From positions 52,187,689-52,251,688 of the forward strand of contig OZ023218.1 of NCBI GenBank assembly GCA_963995525.1: DNA of 64,000 nt. Reading direction: 5' to 3'. The DNA is from Escarpia spicata. Taxonomy: Eukaryota > Annelida > Polychaeta > Sabellida > Siboglinidae. Below, in pieces: positions 1 to 13,200 of this stretch; the stretch's first letter is position 1; each line of letters opens with the position of its first letter. The translations under genes were made by a program, and so were the position numbers. The notes under the pieces were generated by a model, which searched no databases, was not told the origin of the DNA, and saw nothing but the letters and a program-made list of their open reading frames with translations.

Positions 1-820
1 TCCAACTCAATGTGTCGATGACATCAACACAGAAACTTGTGACTTCATCCGACTCAATGTGTCGACGACATCAACACAGAAACTTGTGACTTCATCCGAC
101 TCAATGTGTCAACGACATCAACACAGAAACTTGTGACTTCATCCCACTCAATGTGTCGATGACATCAACACAGAAACTTGTGACTTCATCCGACTCAATG
201 TGTCGACGACATCAACACAGAAACTTGTGACTTCATCCGACTCAATGTGTCGATGACATCAACACAGAAACTTGTGACTTCATCCGACTCAATGTGTCAA
301 TGACATCAACACAGAAACTTGTGACTTCATCCCACTCAATGTGTCGATGACATCAACACAGAAACTTGTGACTTCATCCGACTCAATGTGTCGACGACAT
401 CAACACAGAAACTTGTGACTTCATCCGACTCAATGTGTCAACGACATCAACACAGAAACTTGTGACTTCATCCGACTCAATGTGTTGACGACATCAACAC
501 AGAAACTTGTGACTTCATCCCACTCAATGTGTCGATGACATCAACCGACTCAATGTGTCGATGACATCAACACAGAAACTTGTGACTTCATCCCACTCAA
601 TGTGTCGATGACATCAACACAGAAACTTGTGACTTCATCCCACTCAATGTGTCGACGACATCAACACAGAAACTTGTGACTTCATCCGACTCAATGTGTC
701 GACGACATCAACACAGAAACTTGTGACTTCATCCCACTCAATGTGTCGATGACATCAACACAGAAACTTGTGACTTCATCCGACTCAATGTGTCGACGAC
801 ATCAACACAGAAACTTGTCA
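1..820. repeat. 47-bp tandem satellite array
   Basis: About 17 head-to-tail copies of a 47-bp unit beginning actcaatgtgtcgacgacat and ending cttcatccg; copies differ at a few positions (cgacg/cgatg/caacg). One copy near 541-556 is internally shortened. The array runs off the left edge, so its full length is unknown. It lies on the 3' side of the visible CCT2 exons, inside the intron after exon 13 or beyond the gene. No coding sense was found. Confidence 0.95.
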
Positions 821-1110
821 ATAATCGTATTGTGTATTCACATGAAGATTCCTATTTTGGAAAATCTTTTGAATTGAGTGCTGGGAAAGCATTAAATAAG
901 TTCACATTTTGTCTGGTGACTTACCGATATTACATACAACACAAATGAGCTTGGATGGCATAGTGGATGCTATGCAGCTTTGTTTTTCGAAAAATACATT
1001 TTTAATGAGACACGTGACAAAATCAAATTGAAGAGTCATCTTTAAGAAGAAACTGTTGCACAAAACAAGGTGAGTGACCAGTCAGTCTAAGTGAGAGAAA
1101 TGCCACTGAC

Positions 1111-1251
1111 CACCGCCAAAGACGATCCTCGTCTCCTTGACCGTCTGAGAGAGGACACAGAGAGCGTCGTGGATGGATCGCTCGGCTTCATCGAGGATTT
1201 GCTGCGTGGCCCCCCGCAGGACAACAGTGCACGCCTCACCCAACTCAACCC
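1111..1251 (-). CDS. CCT2: CCT2 exon 13
   Basis: 141 nt, the last exon visible. Encodes [20 protein letters not shown] and [18 protein letters not shown], ending at VFGGG before the donor gtcagt. The remaining 120 or so residues must lie left of base 1. Confidence 0.95.
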
Positions 1252-4200
1252 CTGTCAGACAAGTCACATCAAAATTATGTTTATTTGCAAAAACATGTCT
1301 CGAGGAGGTATAACTTAGTCGAAGCAGTTCGTGACTAGGTGACCGTATACAAGGCTAGGACAGAAATGAAATAAGCAACTACTATATCAGACAGTGTTAC
1401 ACACACGCATGCAAGAGACAGTTTCACAAAGTTCATACCAAATGTCTGATGAAGAGTACATAACTTTTGAACAATTCTTTCCATATGATTATTGCAAGTC
1501 ATGTAAAACATTATAAATTAATACCAACCAAAATGTTGAGGAAAACTGCATTACAGATTCTTCCTGGGGTTGAGGATGAACTGTTGAAAGTCTTGCATAT
1601 GCAAAGCGTTTAAATAGAATAATATAAAATGATCTAACGATAATTCACAAAGCTGGTCATTTCTAATTTATTTCATAGATTATTACGATGTCAGCATTTA
1701 CTGAACTACACTGCAGAACCCATGCAGTATATTCAATTGTCATACCTGAGAATTTGAGGAGCCTATCTTCACCAATCATAATCTCCTCAATGAGATCACA
1801 ATGACCAAGTTTTACACATTCTGGGTTGTCAAATGTTGACGTGATCTCGGCACCTGACCAGGGAAACAAACAACATTGTATTGAGCATAACAAGCAACTG
1901 GTCTTACAGCCAAATAGAGCCTGATGGAACCCACCTGTGACTAGAGCCTGATGGAACCCACCTGTGACTAGAGTCTGACAGAACCCACCTGTGACTAGAG
2001 CCTGATAGAACCCACCTGTGACTAGAGCCTGTTAGAACCCACCTGTGATTAGAGCCTGTTAGAACCCACCTGTGACTAGAGCCTGATAGAGCACACCTGT
2101 GACTAGAGCCTGTTAGAACCCACCTGTGACTAGAGCCAGTCGTTCGACTCCCTCAAAGTCTGCATGTTCAATCGCCATCACGCCAGCATCTGTGAACAGC
2201 TGCTCAGGGTAGTTGTAGATGAGTTGTCTACAAAGACAGATGTCTCCAAGTCAGAGAAACCATTCCAGATAAAGCCTTTCAGTCAACTGTACAACTAAAT
2301 GAATTAGGCCTGTAAAGATGTTGTGTTGCTCAAACTTTCAACAGATGAACACTTGTTAAGGACTGAGTTTCTATTGTATTTCTGGAGAACACAAGTGTTT
2401 AGTGCAAATGCTTTATTCATTATTTTTGGTTACCTGTTGATGAAGACGTTGATGTCGTGCTTTACAATCTTCTCCACTTTGTTCTTCATCTTCTCCTTCT
2501 CAGCCAGTTCTAGTTCTGCGACCTTTGACACAGCATCAACGCGAACACGCGACCCAAACACCTGCCACACACGAAGCAGCAGCCATTATAGACTCTGGTG
2601 CTCAGAAATGTACAGATACAAAATTACCAATACAAAGCTTAGCACAGAAGCATGCAGGTGTTTGGTTTACACATTGGTGGCGACTAGCACATATAAATAA
2701 AACCTATAGTTGCAACGTGACACATGACAGAATAACTACAACATCCTTTGCTTAGTAACTCAACCACATCTGAGAGATTACACACCTTCACAGCCTGCCT
2801 ACACTAGCTAGTAGGACCTACCTACTACAGGCAAGACCTACATGATATATAGAGAAGTCCAGTAAACATAATACTGGCGTTGCAATCTAATTTGACAGCA
2901 AGAAATGTAATTCTTTATTAAAAACAAAATTAAAAATATCTCCTCGTCATTGCAGAGAAGATAGCAAGGAACACATCAGTCAAAATTTCATTAATGTAAC
3001 ATAATTACTTCTAAAGATAATATGATGTTTCCAAATTGGAAAAACACCAGTTTTAGCAAACGGGTTTAAACGGCTGTCAAAGATTCAATACTGGGATTTA
3101 TCACGACAGAAGCATACTTTATCCATGAACATAAGTTACTTAGCGGTATGTAAATGTTATAAGAGACTTTTATTAATAGTAAACATAAAATGCTATCAGA
3201 ATACAGAAGAATCAGAGTATTTTTGTCAAAAAATGTCATTTTAGCTGCAGTGTCTCTCCTTAACCCTCTCGTGGTCAGAACGCCCGAATCAACCCGAGTA
3301 TGCCTCACGGCCAGAACGCCCGAATCAACCCGAATACAGGGGCACATTTAAACTGGTACCGTGAAACAGTGTCATCCAATAACGGCAATTTGTTTCGGCA
3401 GTTAGCATATAATAATATTGAAGTTTCACTGGGAAGCATCAAAAGTGAGAAATGATGGCGATTTCCGTAACTAAATAGCGCCAACCACCACGCGGTTTTG
3501 TAGTCGAACGCAGCGACACACAATTTCCGGTCCCTCTTTTACGCCACGCAGTGAATATTTTAATGGTGATTTTCAGCCAATGAGATTAAAGTTTAACATT
3601 TGCTGCGGGCATAAACATGGAAGCACCCAGGAATTATTCCAAAACACGCGTCCGCAGGCGATTTCTACGATTAAATGCTAACTTTTGAGCGGTCTATTTT
3701 GTTGTAAAGAAGTATTAATGCGCCGCGCAACGAAGCGGGTGGTGTTTTTTAGCTTTGTTGTAATTCTCGACATTGTCATTATGTCGAACTCCAGTAATTC
3801 GGACTTTGATGGGATTTTCGAATCGAGTTTATAACGAACGCTGCCATCGAAGGGGAATGTTTTGTACTGTGATTACGCATTTTAAATATAACACCAACTT
3901 AATAGTTCAGACGGGATGACGGCTATGATCACAAAGAACGCCATTTTGTATAAAATCTTGAAAATACATGCACTCTGAAAAACTGAAATTATTTCAGTTT
4001 TATTTACCATAGACATTTAGTTAGCTTTCCATTCTGTAGCATAGTAATTTATGAACATTTCATACGCAGCATGTAACCGCTAATTATTAATGAAAAAAAA
4101 AAAAAAAAATGAATTGTTGAAAATTATTTATTGAAGTATTTTATTTTTGTCAAACTTTAGCAATTCATATTTGGGTAATAAATTGACATATACGTCACAT

Positions 4201-7200
4201 ACTTGGCTAGTTACACCAGGAATGAGTTCCTCAAATGTAGTGAAAATTTTACTTGAATCGGATCAAAAGTTATTTATTTATTTGCATTCATGCAACCCGA
4301 GTATATCACATGATTCACTCACAGCACATTCTCTCGATTTAATAGGATTCAATAACAGGCACATATTTGCATTAATCTGGCCTTGAGAGGGTTAAGCACC
4401 TACCTTGATCTTGTCTGTGTCCATAGGTGTGTTTGCAACAAGGATTCGTGCTTTCTCAATCCTCTTTGGCTGGTTCACACCAATCTTCTTGTCCAGCAGA
4501 AAACCTATCAAGATGCCATTGTGTCAGCACTCACATCAGATTGTCACGTCAACGGTTATTCAAACATTATAAGTATACGTGGCATTGATTAACAAAACTT
4601 CATCATTAAATATATGATAAATGGCTTTTTTTAAATGGTTATAATGCATAAAAAGCTAGCCACTGTAAAGCAGGCTTTACATAGACAATGTTGACGTCGT
4701 TGAGAAATGTCAAGGCAAGCGATATCGGTCGAGTATATACATAACGCAATGTAGTTGCTTGAGACGGGAAGTGTCACATGACCACAAGGAGTCACACGCC
4801 ATTACGCATCAACGGAGGCCATTATATCTAGGGAAGGCTATGTTACCTGTGTTAGACAGATTACATGCGACGAGCGCATGGAAATAGAACCAGTTCTATC
4901 GCATCGGGGCGACGGAGGGAAGGCATTGCAAGCGATACAACCGCACCTATGTAGTATTTACATGCATGCATTTGATAAGAACTTATAAAAATGTGTCACC
5001 TTCATCAAGGTAAGAATCATCCAGGGCACCTCCCAACTTCTTGATGATCTGAATCGCATCCAAGTTGCCACTTCCCTGCAAGGTTCAATGACAATGTACA
5101 ACACACGTCTTAACCATTTCAGTACGACAGGCCGGTTTTCCGGCCGCACTGTCTGTGACGCTTCGGTACGACAGGCCGGTTTTCCGGCATTGACGATGTC
5201 TGCTATTCAAATCGTTTTTATTGATAATAATCCACTACGTGGAGCCACTTGTTGTGTATGGTTATCAAAGTGAATAAATGAGCTATTCAGCAGTGGACAT
5301 CGTTTATTATCGCTCAATAATAGTTTACGGAGATGTTCATGGGTTTTAATTATGGATTATAAAAATCTGCAGTGACCACAATGGCGGACAGCATCACTTC
5401 AAGTAGCGATTTACGACCGTATGTTTTGGACAGATTATTTGATAGTTTTAGCGAAGAATCTTTGTTGGATGTTGACGATCGACATAATAATGATGTCGGC
5501 GAACTTAGTATACAACTGAATTCAGCAACTGCAAAATGTTGAAATCTTGTTACCATGACGACAGAATGTAAAATGATGTGGCTCATTTTATTTGCTCATT
5601 ATCATACTTTCCAAAAATATATAACATTCCCATTCATAAAATGCATTTTTGTTGTTCAAATCTTGACTTGAAGTGAGGTAGTCCATTGTCTTGCATATTC
5701 AATGGGAATACAGTAGTCAGTTGTCACAGCTGGTCAGGGTTGTAGTACTGAAATGGTTAATGCATAAACCACAACAAGCAATCACTGCAGCGCTGCACCG
5801 AAAGTTATAAATTTGAAGTCTGTTACTGGCGTTAAATCCATACATGAAAATATATTCAAAACCACTGGCACCTGACAGCCATTAGAATGACATAAGCTGA
5901 ACAGAAAAAACACTGCTGCCACAAACTTTACCAAGAGTTTAGAGTGGAGACACAGACCTATTTTGAGTGTGTAACACTAGCCCACCCACCTTGAGTCTGA
6001 GTACGGCATTGACAGTGAGGCTGGCGAAGTGTTCGATGTGGTGAGTGAGGATCTTGGAGCTGAGGGTGGTGCGTGCGATGTTCAACAAGTCGACACGGAA
6101 CCTCTCAGGGTCGTCTCTGAAACAACGCAACAGGCACACAATCAGGAACGGCTTAATGGTCTATATCAAGTCAACACGGAACCTCTCAGGGTCGTCTCTG
6201 AGACGACGCAACAGGCACTCAATCAGGAACGGCTTAATGGTCTATATCAAGTCAACACGGAACCTCTCAGGGTCGTCTCTGAGACGACGCAACAGGCACT
6301 CAATCAGGAACGCCTTAATGGTCTATATCAAGTCAACACGGAACCTCTCAGGGTCGTCTCTGAGACGACGCAACAGGCACTCAATCAGGAACGCCTTAAT
6401 GGTCTATATCAAGTCAACACGGAACCTCTCAGGGTCGTCTCTGAGACAACCAGGGTTCATACAGAATGAGCAAAGTCAAATTCAAGAACATTCAAGGGGG
6501 AAAAAGTAGGACTTTTCATTAAAATTTTTAGGAGCGCTATAAAGAAAATTTTTCATTATTTAATGTCATGTATTTATACATTTCCACAATCATAACAATG
6601 GCAATGACGCTTAGCGTGTCATGTTTTCACTAAGATTCTCCTTAGGCTAACTGTGCACATAATTTCTCAGTGAGTCTGAGATATTGCCTGTGCAAGTCAG
6701 TCTTAGCAAGTCCAAGATGTGATATTTATTTTTCAAAATGTTGTCTTTTGCTCTGCCTTACCCTAGCCTAGGGCTAGGCCTGGCCTTTAAAGTTTAATGA
6801 TATGCTTTATTATTTTGGCAATCTTTCACTTAACTTGCTTAAATTATTAGCAGTGTCTGCCTACAAGTTCCTCTTTCGGGGAGTAAAATATTATTTATAT
6901 GTTGTCAATCTAATAATTTTTTTCTGGAGCTTCCTTCCTTCATTCGATTTCTTACATTTTATATTTGACTTAGGCTTGCAATGCCTGCGCGTGTGATGAC
7001 AATTGACAGGCGATGTCCACATTATTTTGACATCGCTCCGTGCATCGCACTAACTTCTTAATGTCACAGCGATCGTTCACAACCCAATTTTTATAATCAC
7101 CATCCAGTAACCCCTCATCTCTGAATCTACTGCCATCCATAACTCAAGGCATGGCGATTGTCAGTCATAAACTGAAGAACACATGATGGAAACTAAATTT

Positions 7201-10200
7201 AAAATAAACAATATGGACGTTGCTGAGTGATCGCACACATGGAGAAAGAGCGCATCTGATTGGTTCACGCGTTCACATGGTGACATCTAGCGATTATGCA
7301 TACTGCTATTTCATGTGGCGCCACCTACTGAATCACGTTTCCGCCCATTTTCATCTTTCGCCATGTTGTTTTTGCAAAATTGTCAGAACCACCGATTTTG
7401 AAGACAAAAATTACTGACGGATTCCACAAAATATTATTACAATTATTTCGTCGACAACTCGTCACTAACGTGCTTGAATGTTCATACAAATCTGATTCAA
7501 GAACATTCAAGAACATCCAGTGAAATTACTGTAACATTCGAGGGTACTCGAACGAAAAAATCAAATCCAAGAACATTCAAGACTTTCGGGGACCTGTGTG
7601 AACCCTGGAGACAACACAACAGGCACTCAATCAGGGTCAGATTAATGGTCTATATCAAGTCAACACGGAACCTCTCAGGGTCGTCTCTGAGACAACACAA
7701 CAGGCACTCAATCAAGGTCAGATTAATGGTCTACATCAAGTCCACACGGAACCTCTCAGGGTCGTCTCTTAGACAACACAACAGGCATTCAATCAGGAAC
7801 GCATTAATGGTCTATATCAAGTCAACACGGAACCTATCAGGGTCGTCTCTGAGACAACACAACAGGCACTCAATCAGGGTCAGATTAATGGTCTATATCA
7901 AGTCAACACGGAACCTATCAGGGTCGTCTCCGAGACAACACAACAGGCACTCAATCAGGGTCAGATTAATGGTCTATATCAAGTCCACACGGAACCTCTC
8001 AGGGTCGTCTCTGAGACAACGCAACAGGCACTCAATCAAGGTCAGATTAATGGTCTATATCAAGTCAACACGGAACCTCTCAGGGTCGTCTCTGAGACAA
8101 CGCAACAGGCACTCAATCAAGGTCAAATTAATGGTCTATATCAAGTCCACACGGAACCTCTCAGGGTCGTCTCTGAGACAACGCAACAGGCACTCAATCA
8201 AGGTCAGATTAATGGTCTATATCAAGTCCACACGGAACCTCTCAGGGTTGTCTCTGAGACAACACAACAGGCACTCAATCAAGGTCAGATTAATGGTCTA
8301 TATCAAGTCCACACGGAACCTCTCAGGGTCGTCTCTGAGACAACACAACAGGCACTCAATCAGGGTCAGATTAATGGTCTATATCAAGTCCACACGGAAC
8401 CTCTCAGGGTCGTCTCTGAGACAACGCAACGGGCACTCAATCAGGAACGCATTAATGGTCTATATCAAGTCAACACCTTGTTATACCACGCCACAATACT
8501 TAAATAGTAACTAGCTTTCCTACTGTTCTCCCTGACCACTGGTCAAAGATTCGACTGACCTTTGGTGAAGGGATGATTAGACTGACCCATGGTCAAGAGA
8601 CGATTAGACTGACTTGTGGTCAAGGGACTATTGGACTGACTAGTGGTGAAGGGATGAATACACTGACCAGTGGTGAAGGGATGATTAGACTCACCCGTGG
8701 TCAAGGGATGATTAGACTCACCAGTAGTCAAGGGATTATAACACTAACCCACGGTCAAGGAATAAATTACTAGACTGACCAATGCTCAAGGGATGACTAC
8801 TTACCCGTGGTCAAGTGAAGACTTCTCCAGGGCTTGTCTAGCCTCTGTGACGGCCTTGCGCCAGCCGGTGACGATGGTCTGTGGGTGGATCTTCTGAGAA
8901 ACGAGTTGTTCTGCCTCCTGAATATACAAGGTAGAGTTAGCCATGGTCAATCCTCCACACCAGGGTCACACAGACATTGTTGGAGATACACAACTGTCCT
9001 GCAGACTTTGTTAAGGAACCCACCAGTAGTGACTCAGATCAAGTGAGTTTGTCTATTATTACAGGGTTATGATAGGACTACACCATCAACAAGACTGATA
9101 ATGTCAGTTAACCTGTATTATTACAGAGCAGGGGCTTAGCCAGACACCATCTTCAAGAGTGGCTGATGATTGGCAAAGACAGGTAATTACACCTGATAAG
9201 ATGGGTGGAATTGGGAGGGAGCCAGCTGGCCACGAGATTAACTAATAGTTCCATGTCTACAGGCTCATATTAATGACTACTGTAATCACTGCATGTTTTG
9301 GGATACGGTATGTTTTGGAACAACCTAAAAATCTAGAATTTTTTCTTTCTTTCTGCACTGTATGTTTTGGGACACCTTTGTAATTATAATTATTGTTTGT
9401 CCCTATATATTGAGACACCAATTATTTGTATTTCTGACTGGCGAGTATGCACTTTTTTCCTTATACCGACACATAAATAAAAGAACAATTTACTAATAAA
9501 ACATATTACAACAGCTGCTCTGACATAAACAACACAAACTTGGGTGATGATAATAATATAGCACCAGCTTCTGTCCTTCTCTGTGACATTATCGGAGATG
9601 CCAGCTACAAAACGGAAAACTAAACATTTCACCATGGTACCAGAAAATAACTGGCTAAATGTGACTACCCGACAGGAGCTGGTTCAGTGCAGTTGTGTCA
9701 GCTGTGTTGACTTTAAACACCAACAACAATAATAGCAGCAAAATCAATAGACAATGGAATACCACTACAGAAAACTAACCTTGAGACGGTCTCAGTGTTT
9801 ACCTTGGGCAATTATTGACCGTTCTTAAGGTAAGAACTTAAGGTAAGAACTAAACCATCAACACCTGAAACCACGAGCAAGCGTCTGAACAAAAGCAGAC
9901 AGTTGTTACAGTTGATGTCTGCTAGTGTGGGATAGTTGCAATGAACAGCTGATGCAGTCATATTCAAAGATGTTTGTACGCGGCTGACGGCCTTGACACG
10001 GATATGTGGGATGATGCCGCCATGCTGTTCCAGGCAGCGTTCTTTGATAGCGACAACAAAAGTGACTTTGGATGATTTTAATTGTGAAATGAATGATGAC
10101 ATCATATTTGAAGATGTTTGTCCGGTGCGACCGGCACGGATACATGGAATGTCACCACCGGGACGGCATGGTGTTCTTCAACGGTGATGGTGACCATGAA

Positions 10201-13200
10201 AGTGACTTCGATGGATGTTAATGTTTTCATGTTTTGATCATTACTGTATCTAAAGCCGCGGTGACAAATACAGGATTTATGGTACATGGCGTTTTGTTGC
10301 ATTTCTGCAAGTTTGTCTTCTAAAGTCCTATATTTTTATAACAAATGTGTTTCTGTATGTGGTCAAGACAGGGGTGGGTGGTAATGCAGGTATGAGCAGT
10401 ACTGCGATTAAATACAGTACAATCTGTCACTCAATAGTCTTCGAACAAGTGTGAGAAACTGGTACCAGACTGGCTAAACATTTTGTATGGCTCAGTAATG
10501 TATAGGCCCTACATATAACATTTGCTTCACGGGACAGGGCCATTCAGCCACTCAAAAATAGGTATTACCAGGGTAATAGATGAGATAACCATGGTGAAGT
10601 TACAAAGCCAGGGTAACACCAGGGTAATAAAATGGGGGCGACATGGTGTCAGGATTCATCCACGTCCATAAGTTTTGGGACAGTGAATCTGATAATTATT
10701 TTTGTACACCGTATGTTTCGGGAAAGCCGATTTTTTTCTATTTTTTTCAGTGTCACAAAAACATACAGTAATTACGGTATTATTGACACAATTGGTTGCG
10801 AAACAAAGGAAATAAAATGGTTCAGTATTAATTAAATAAATTGCTCAAATGACTGTTCGTCAATGAAAAAAACTTAATTGGCCAGTAATGGCTGTCATTG
10901 ACGTAAATGTCTTCCTCGGAAGCTGTTTGCGTGTTAAAAGACACACCTTTGTCTAATTCGTCACCGACAAAAATTATTTCTGGCTAAGGGCCTGTAATAC
11001 AGAGTTATGATGGGAATCCATCAATAGTGACGTGGCTCACATCAGTTAGTCTCCATTATTAGAATTATGACGGGAAGTCAGGAGAACTGATCACCTTGAG
11101 CAGTTCGGATGCAAGGACAGCCACAGAGGTCGTTCCATCTCCAACTTCATCGTCCTGCACCTTCGACATCTCTGTACAACACATCAGGGGGCACTTTACA
11201 GCAACCACAACATCGCAAATAGAACGGAATCTCCTCAAAGATACTATATTAATTACCATTATGTGAGCACATCTTAGTTACAACAAAGCATTTGGCTATT
11301 TGTAATGTCAAAAAATTAAATTCCATTAAGCCAGATCATTACCATCGGAAACAATGAATGAATCTAGAGTTAGGATGGGGGGAAGATAACTCCGCTACAT
11401 CAGGGTAACTCCTGCAGTCACAAGTGGTGCCAGACGAGATATCTGGCAACTCAGAAGAGTCATGTCCTTTAAATAGTATGACATAAAGGTGTTTGATGAC
11501 TTCCAAGTTCCTGCAGCTAGAACCTGCTGCGTGGAAGCTTGTTTAAAGAAGGCCAAGGAGGTCGTCAAAGGTACAACCGAGTGCACTTTAGGAGTAGATT
11601 TCAATCTGGCAGAGACTTGTTCAGACTTAAGTGTTTAGTTGGAGTTGGGAAATGTTGTTTTGGGAATTTTGCAACACGTTGTCGGGTTAAAATCTCCAGT
11701 TCACTTGCAACTGCATTGTTGCCCACTTGCTTTGTTGCACCGGTTGCTTCTAAAATGTGACCATAAGCTGTAAGAATGTAATCTTACAAATGACAAAAAA
11801 AAAATTTTAACACTCAACAGAACCAAGGAAAATATATATGACAAGCAAAAAAACATGTGTGTCTTGGCAAATGATAATGAAATGAGGCAGTATCAGATGC
11901 ATGATGGGAGAGGGTTTTTGCGTTTTGGTGCACCAGGTCAGCCCAGTGATATCATGTGATCGAGGCTAGAAATGATATTGACGGGCCAATTCATTGTTTC
12001 CGGTGGTAATTATCCGGCGTAATGGAAACGATGCACAGAATGCTTGTAACCTTAATACAGAGAGAGCACTGACATTTGAACAAACACCATCACGGCAAAC
12101 TCGATCAGGTTTAATCACATGCTTACATAAATATTTGTCAATAAAATCTTACCACAAAGTATTTTTGCAGCTGGGTTATCAACACCAATCGATTTCAAGA
12201 TGGTTGCACCATCATTCGTGACTTGAATTGTTTCATTTTTGTTGCCAGATTGAAGAATCTTGTCCTACAAACAGAGGAGACACAAGGATCAGAAAACAGT
12301 GCATTTACAGGCGTCTGCTGGCAACTTTACGGTTCTGCCAGATATAAGTAGCTACATGCACAGTAATGGTGATGTTTCCTAGCCAAGTTAGGAAAATTAG
12401 ATTTGTTTGCATTTGTTCCAGCAGTTAGTATGAAAATGATATAACCAATGTACAGACGATGGTCTAGCCATTAAATTAAGAATAATTATGTGTAAAAGTA
12501 ACATACTGAACTCTTTTTCTTCTACATGTAATTGTATGTATACATTTAATAAAAATGGAATAACTTCTTTAGTGCCAATATCCTCAGAAAATACAAGCTT
12601 AGTGGCAAATTATAATAAACAAATACACTTGTGATGTCTACTATAAAACAGTTTCAAGCTTATAACGTATGATTTAAATGCTAACTCACCATTCCCTTGG
12701 GGCCGAGTGTGCTCTTGATCAGGTCTCCGATGGCGATGGCCCCCACAAACAATGACTGGTTAGGAACAAGCAATGAATCATCAGAACCACATTATCAAGG
12801 CATCTGTACACTCTGATAATCAGGGGTGTGGGTGGACATAAAATGGGTCAACCATCACTTAAGTATGCATAAGGCCGAGCAAGAAAACCTACTAGAAAAA
12901 TGCACAAGGAAAGTCAAATATATATGTATACATCAACGTCAAATTATTGTACACTTCTTTCAGTGGTGTCATAATGCCACAGTTGTCACCTACATTATTC
13001 ACAATTTCACACAACTGGAGGACCAGAATTTCAGGTGTGTTATTTTTTTATTAGACCACAGATTGGAGAAATCTTATTTTATTGTATTTTTATAGTGCCT
13101 GGACCCCAGTACTTGTAACTGATCAAACCACATTACACTGTCAGATGGGATACAAAATCTGATCTGTTAACATAACTAAATAAAAAGATGTGTTGATCTC

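Noticed and set aside
1..820. CRISPR-like array
   Set aside because: Units are contiguous with no unique spacers; this is a eukaryotic satellite.
6029..6509. Two overlapping plus-strand frames with repeats
   Set aside because: Antisense to CCT2 exon 7 and its repeat array; open only because the unit is 81 bp.
7474..8514. 346-codon plus-strand open frame with 27-residue repeats
   Set aside because: It is the 81-bp minisatellite read on the wrong strand; the minus strand of the unit is CCT2 exon 7 acceptor sequence.
11395..11604. Minus-strand frame in CCT2 intron 4
   Set aside because: Does not match CCT2 and no domain was recognised; exon 5 and exon 4 join without it.
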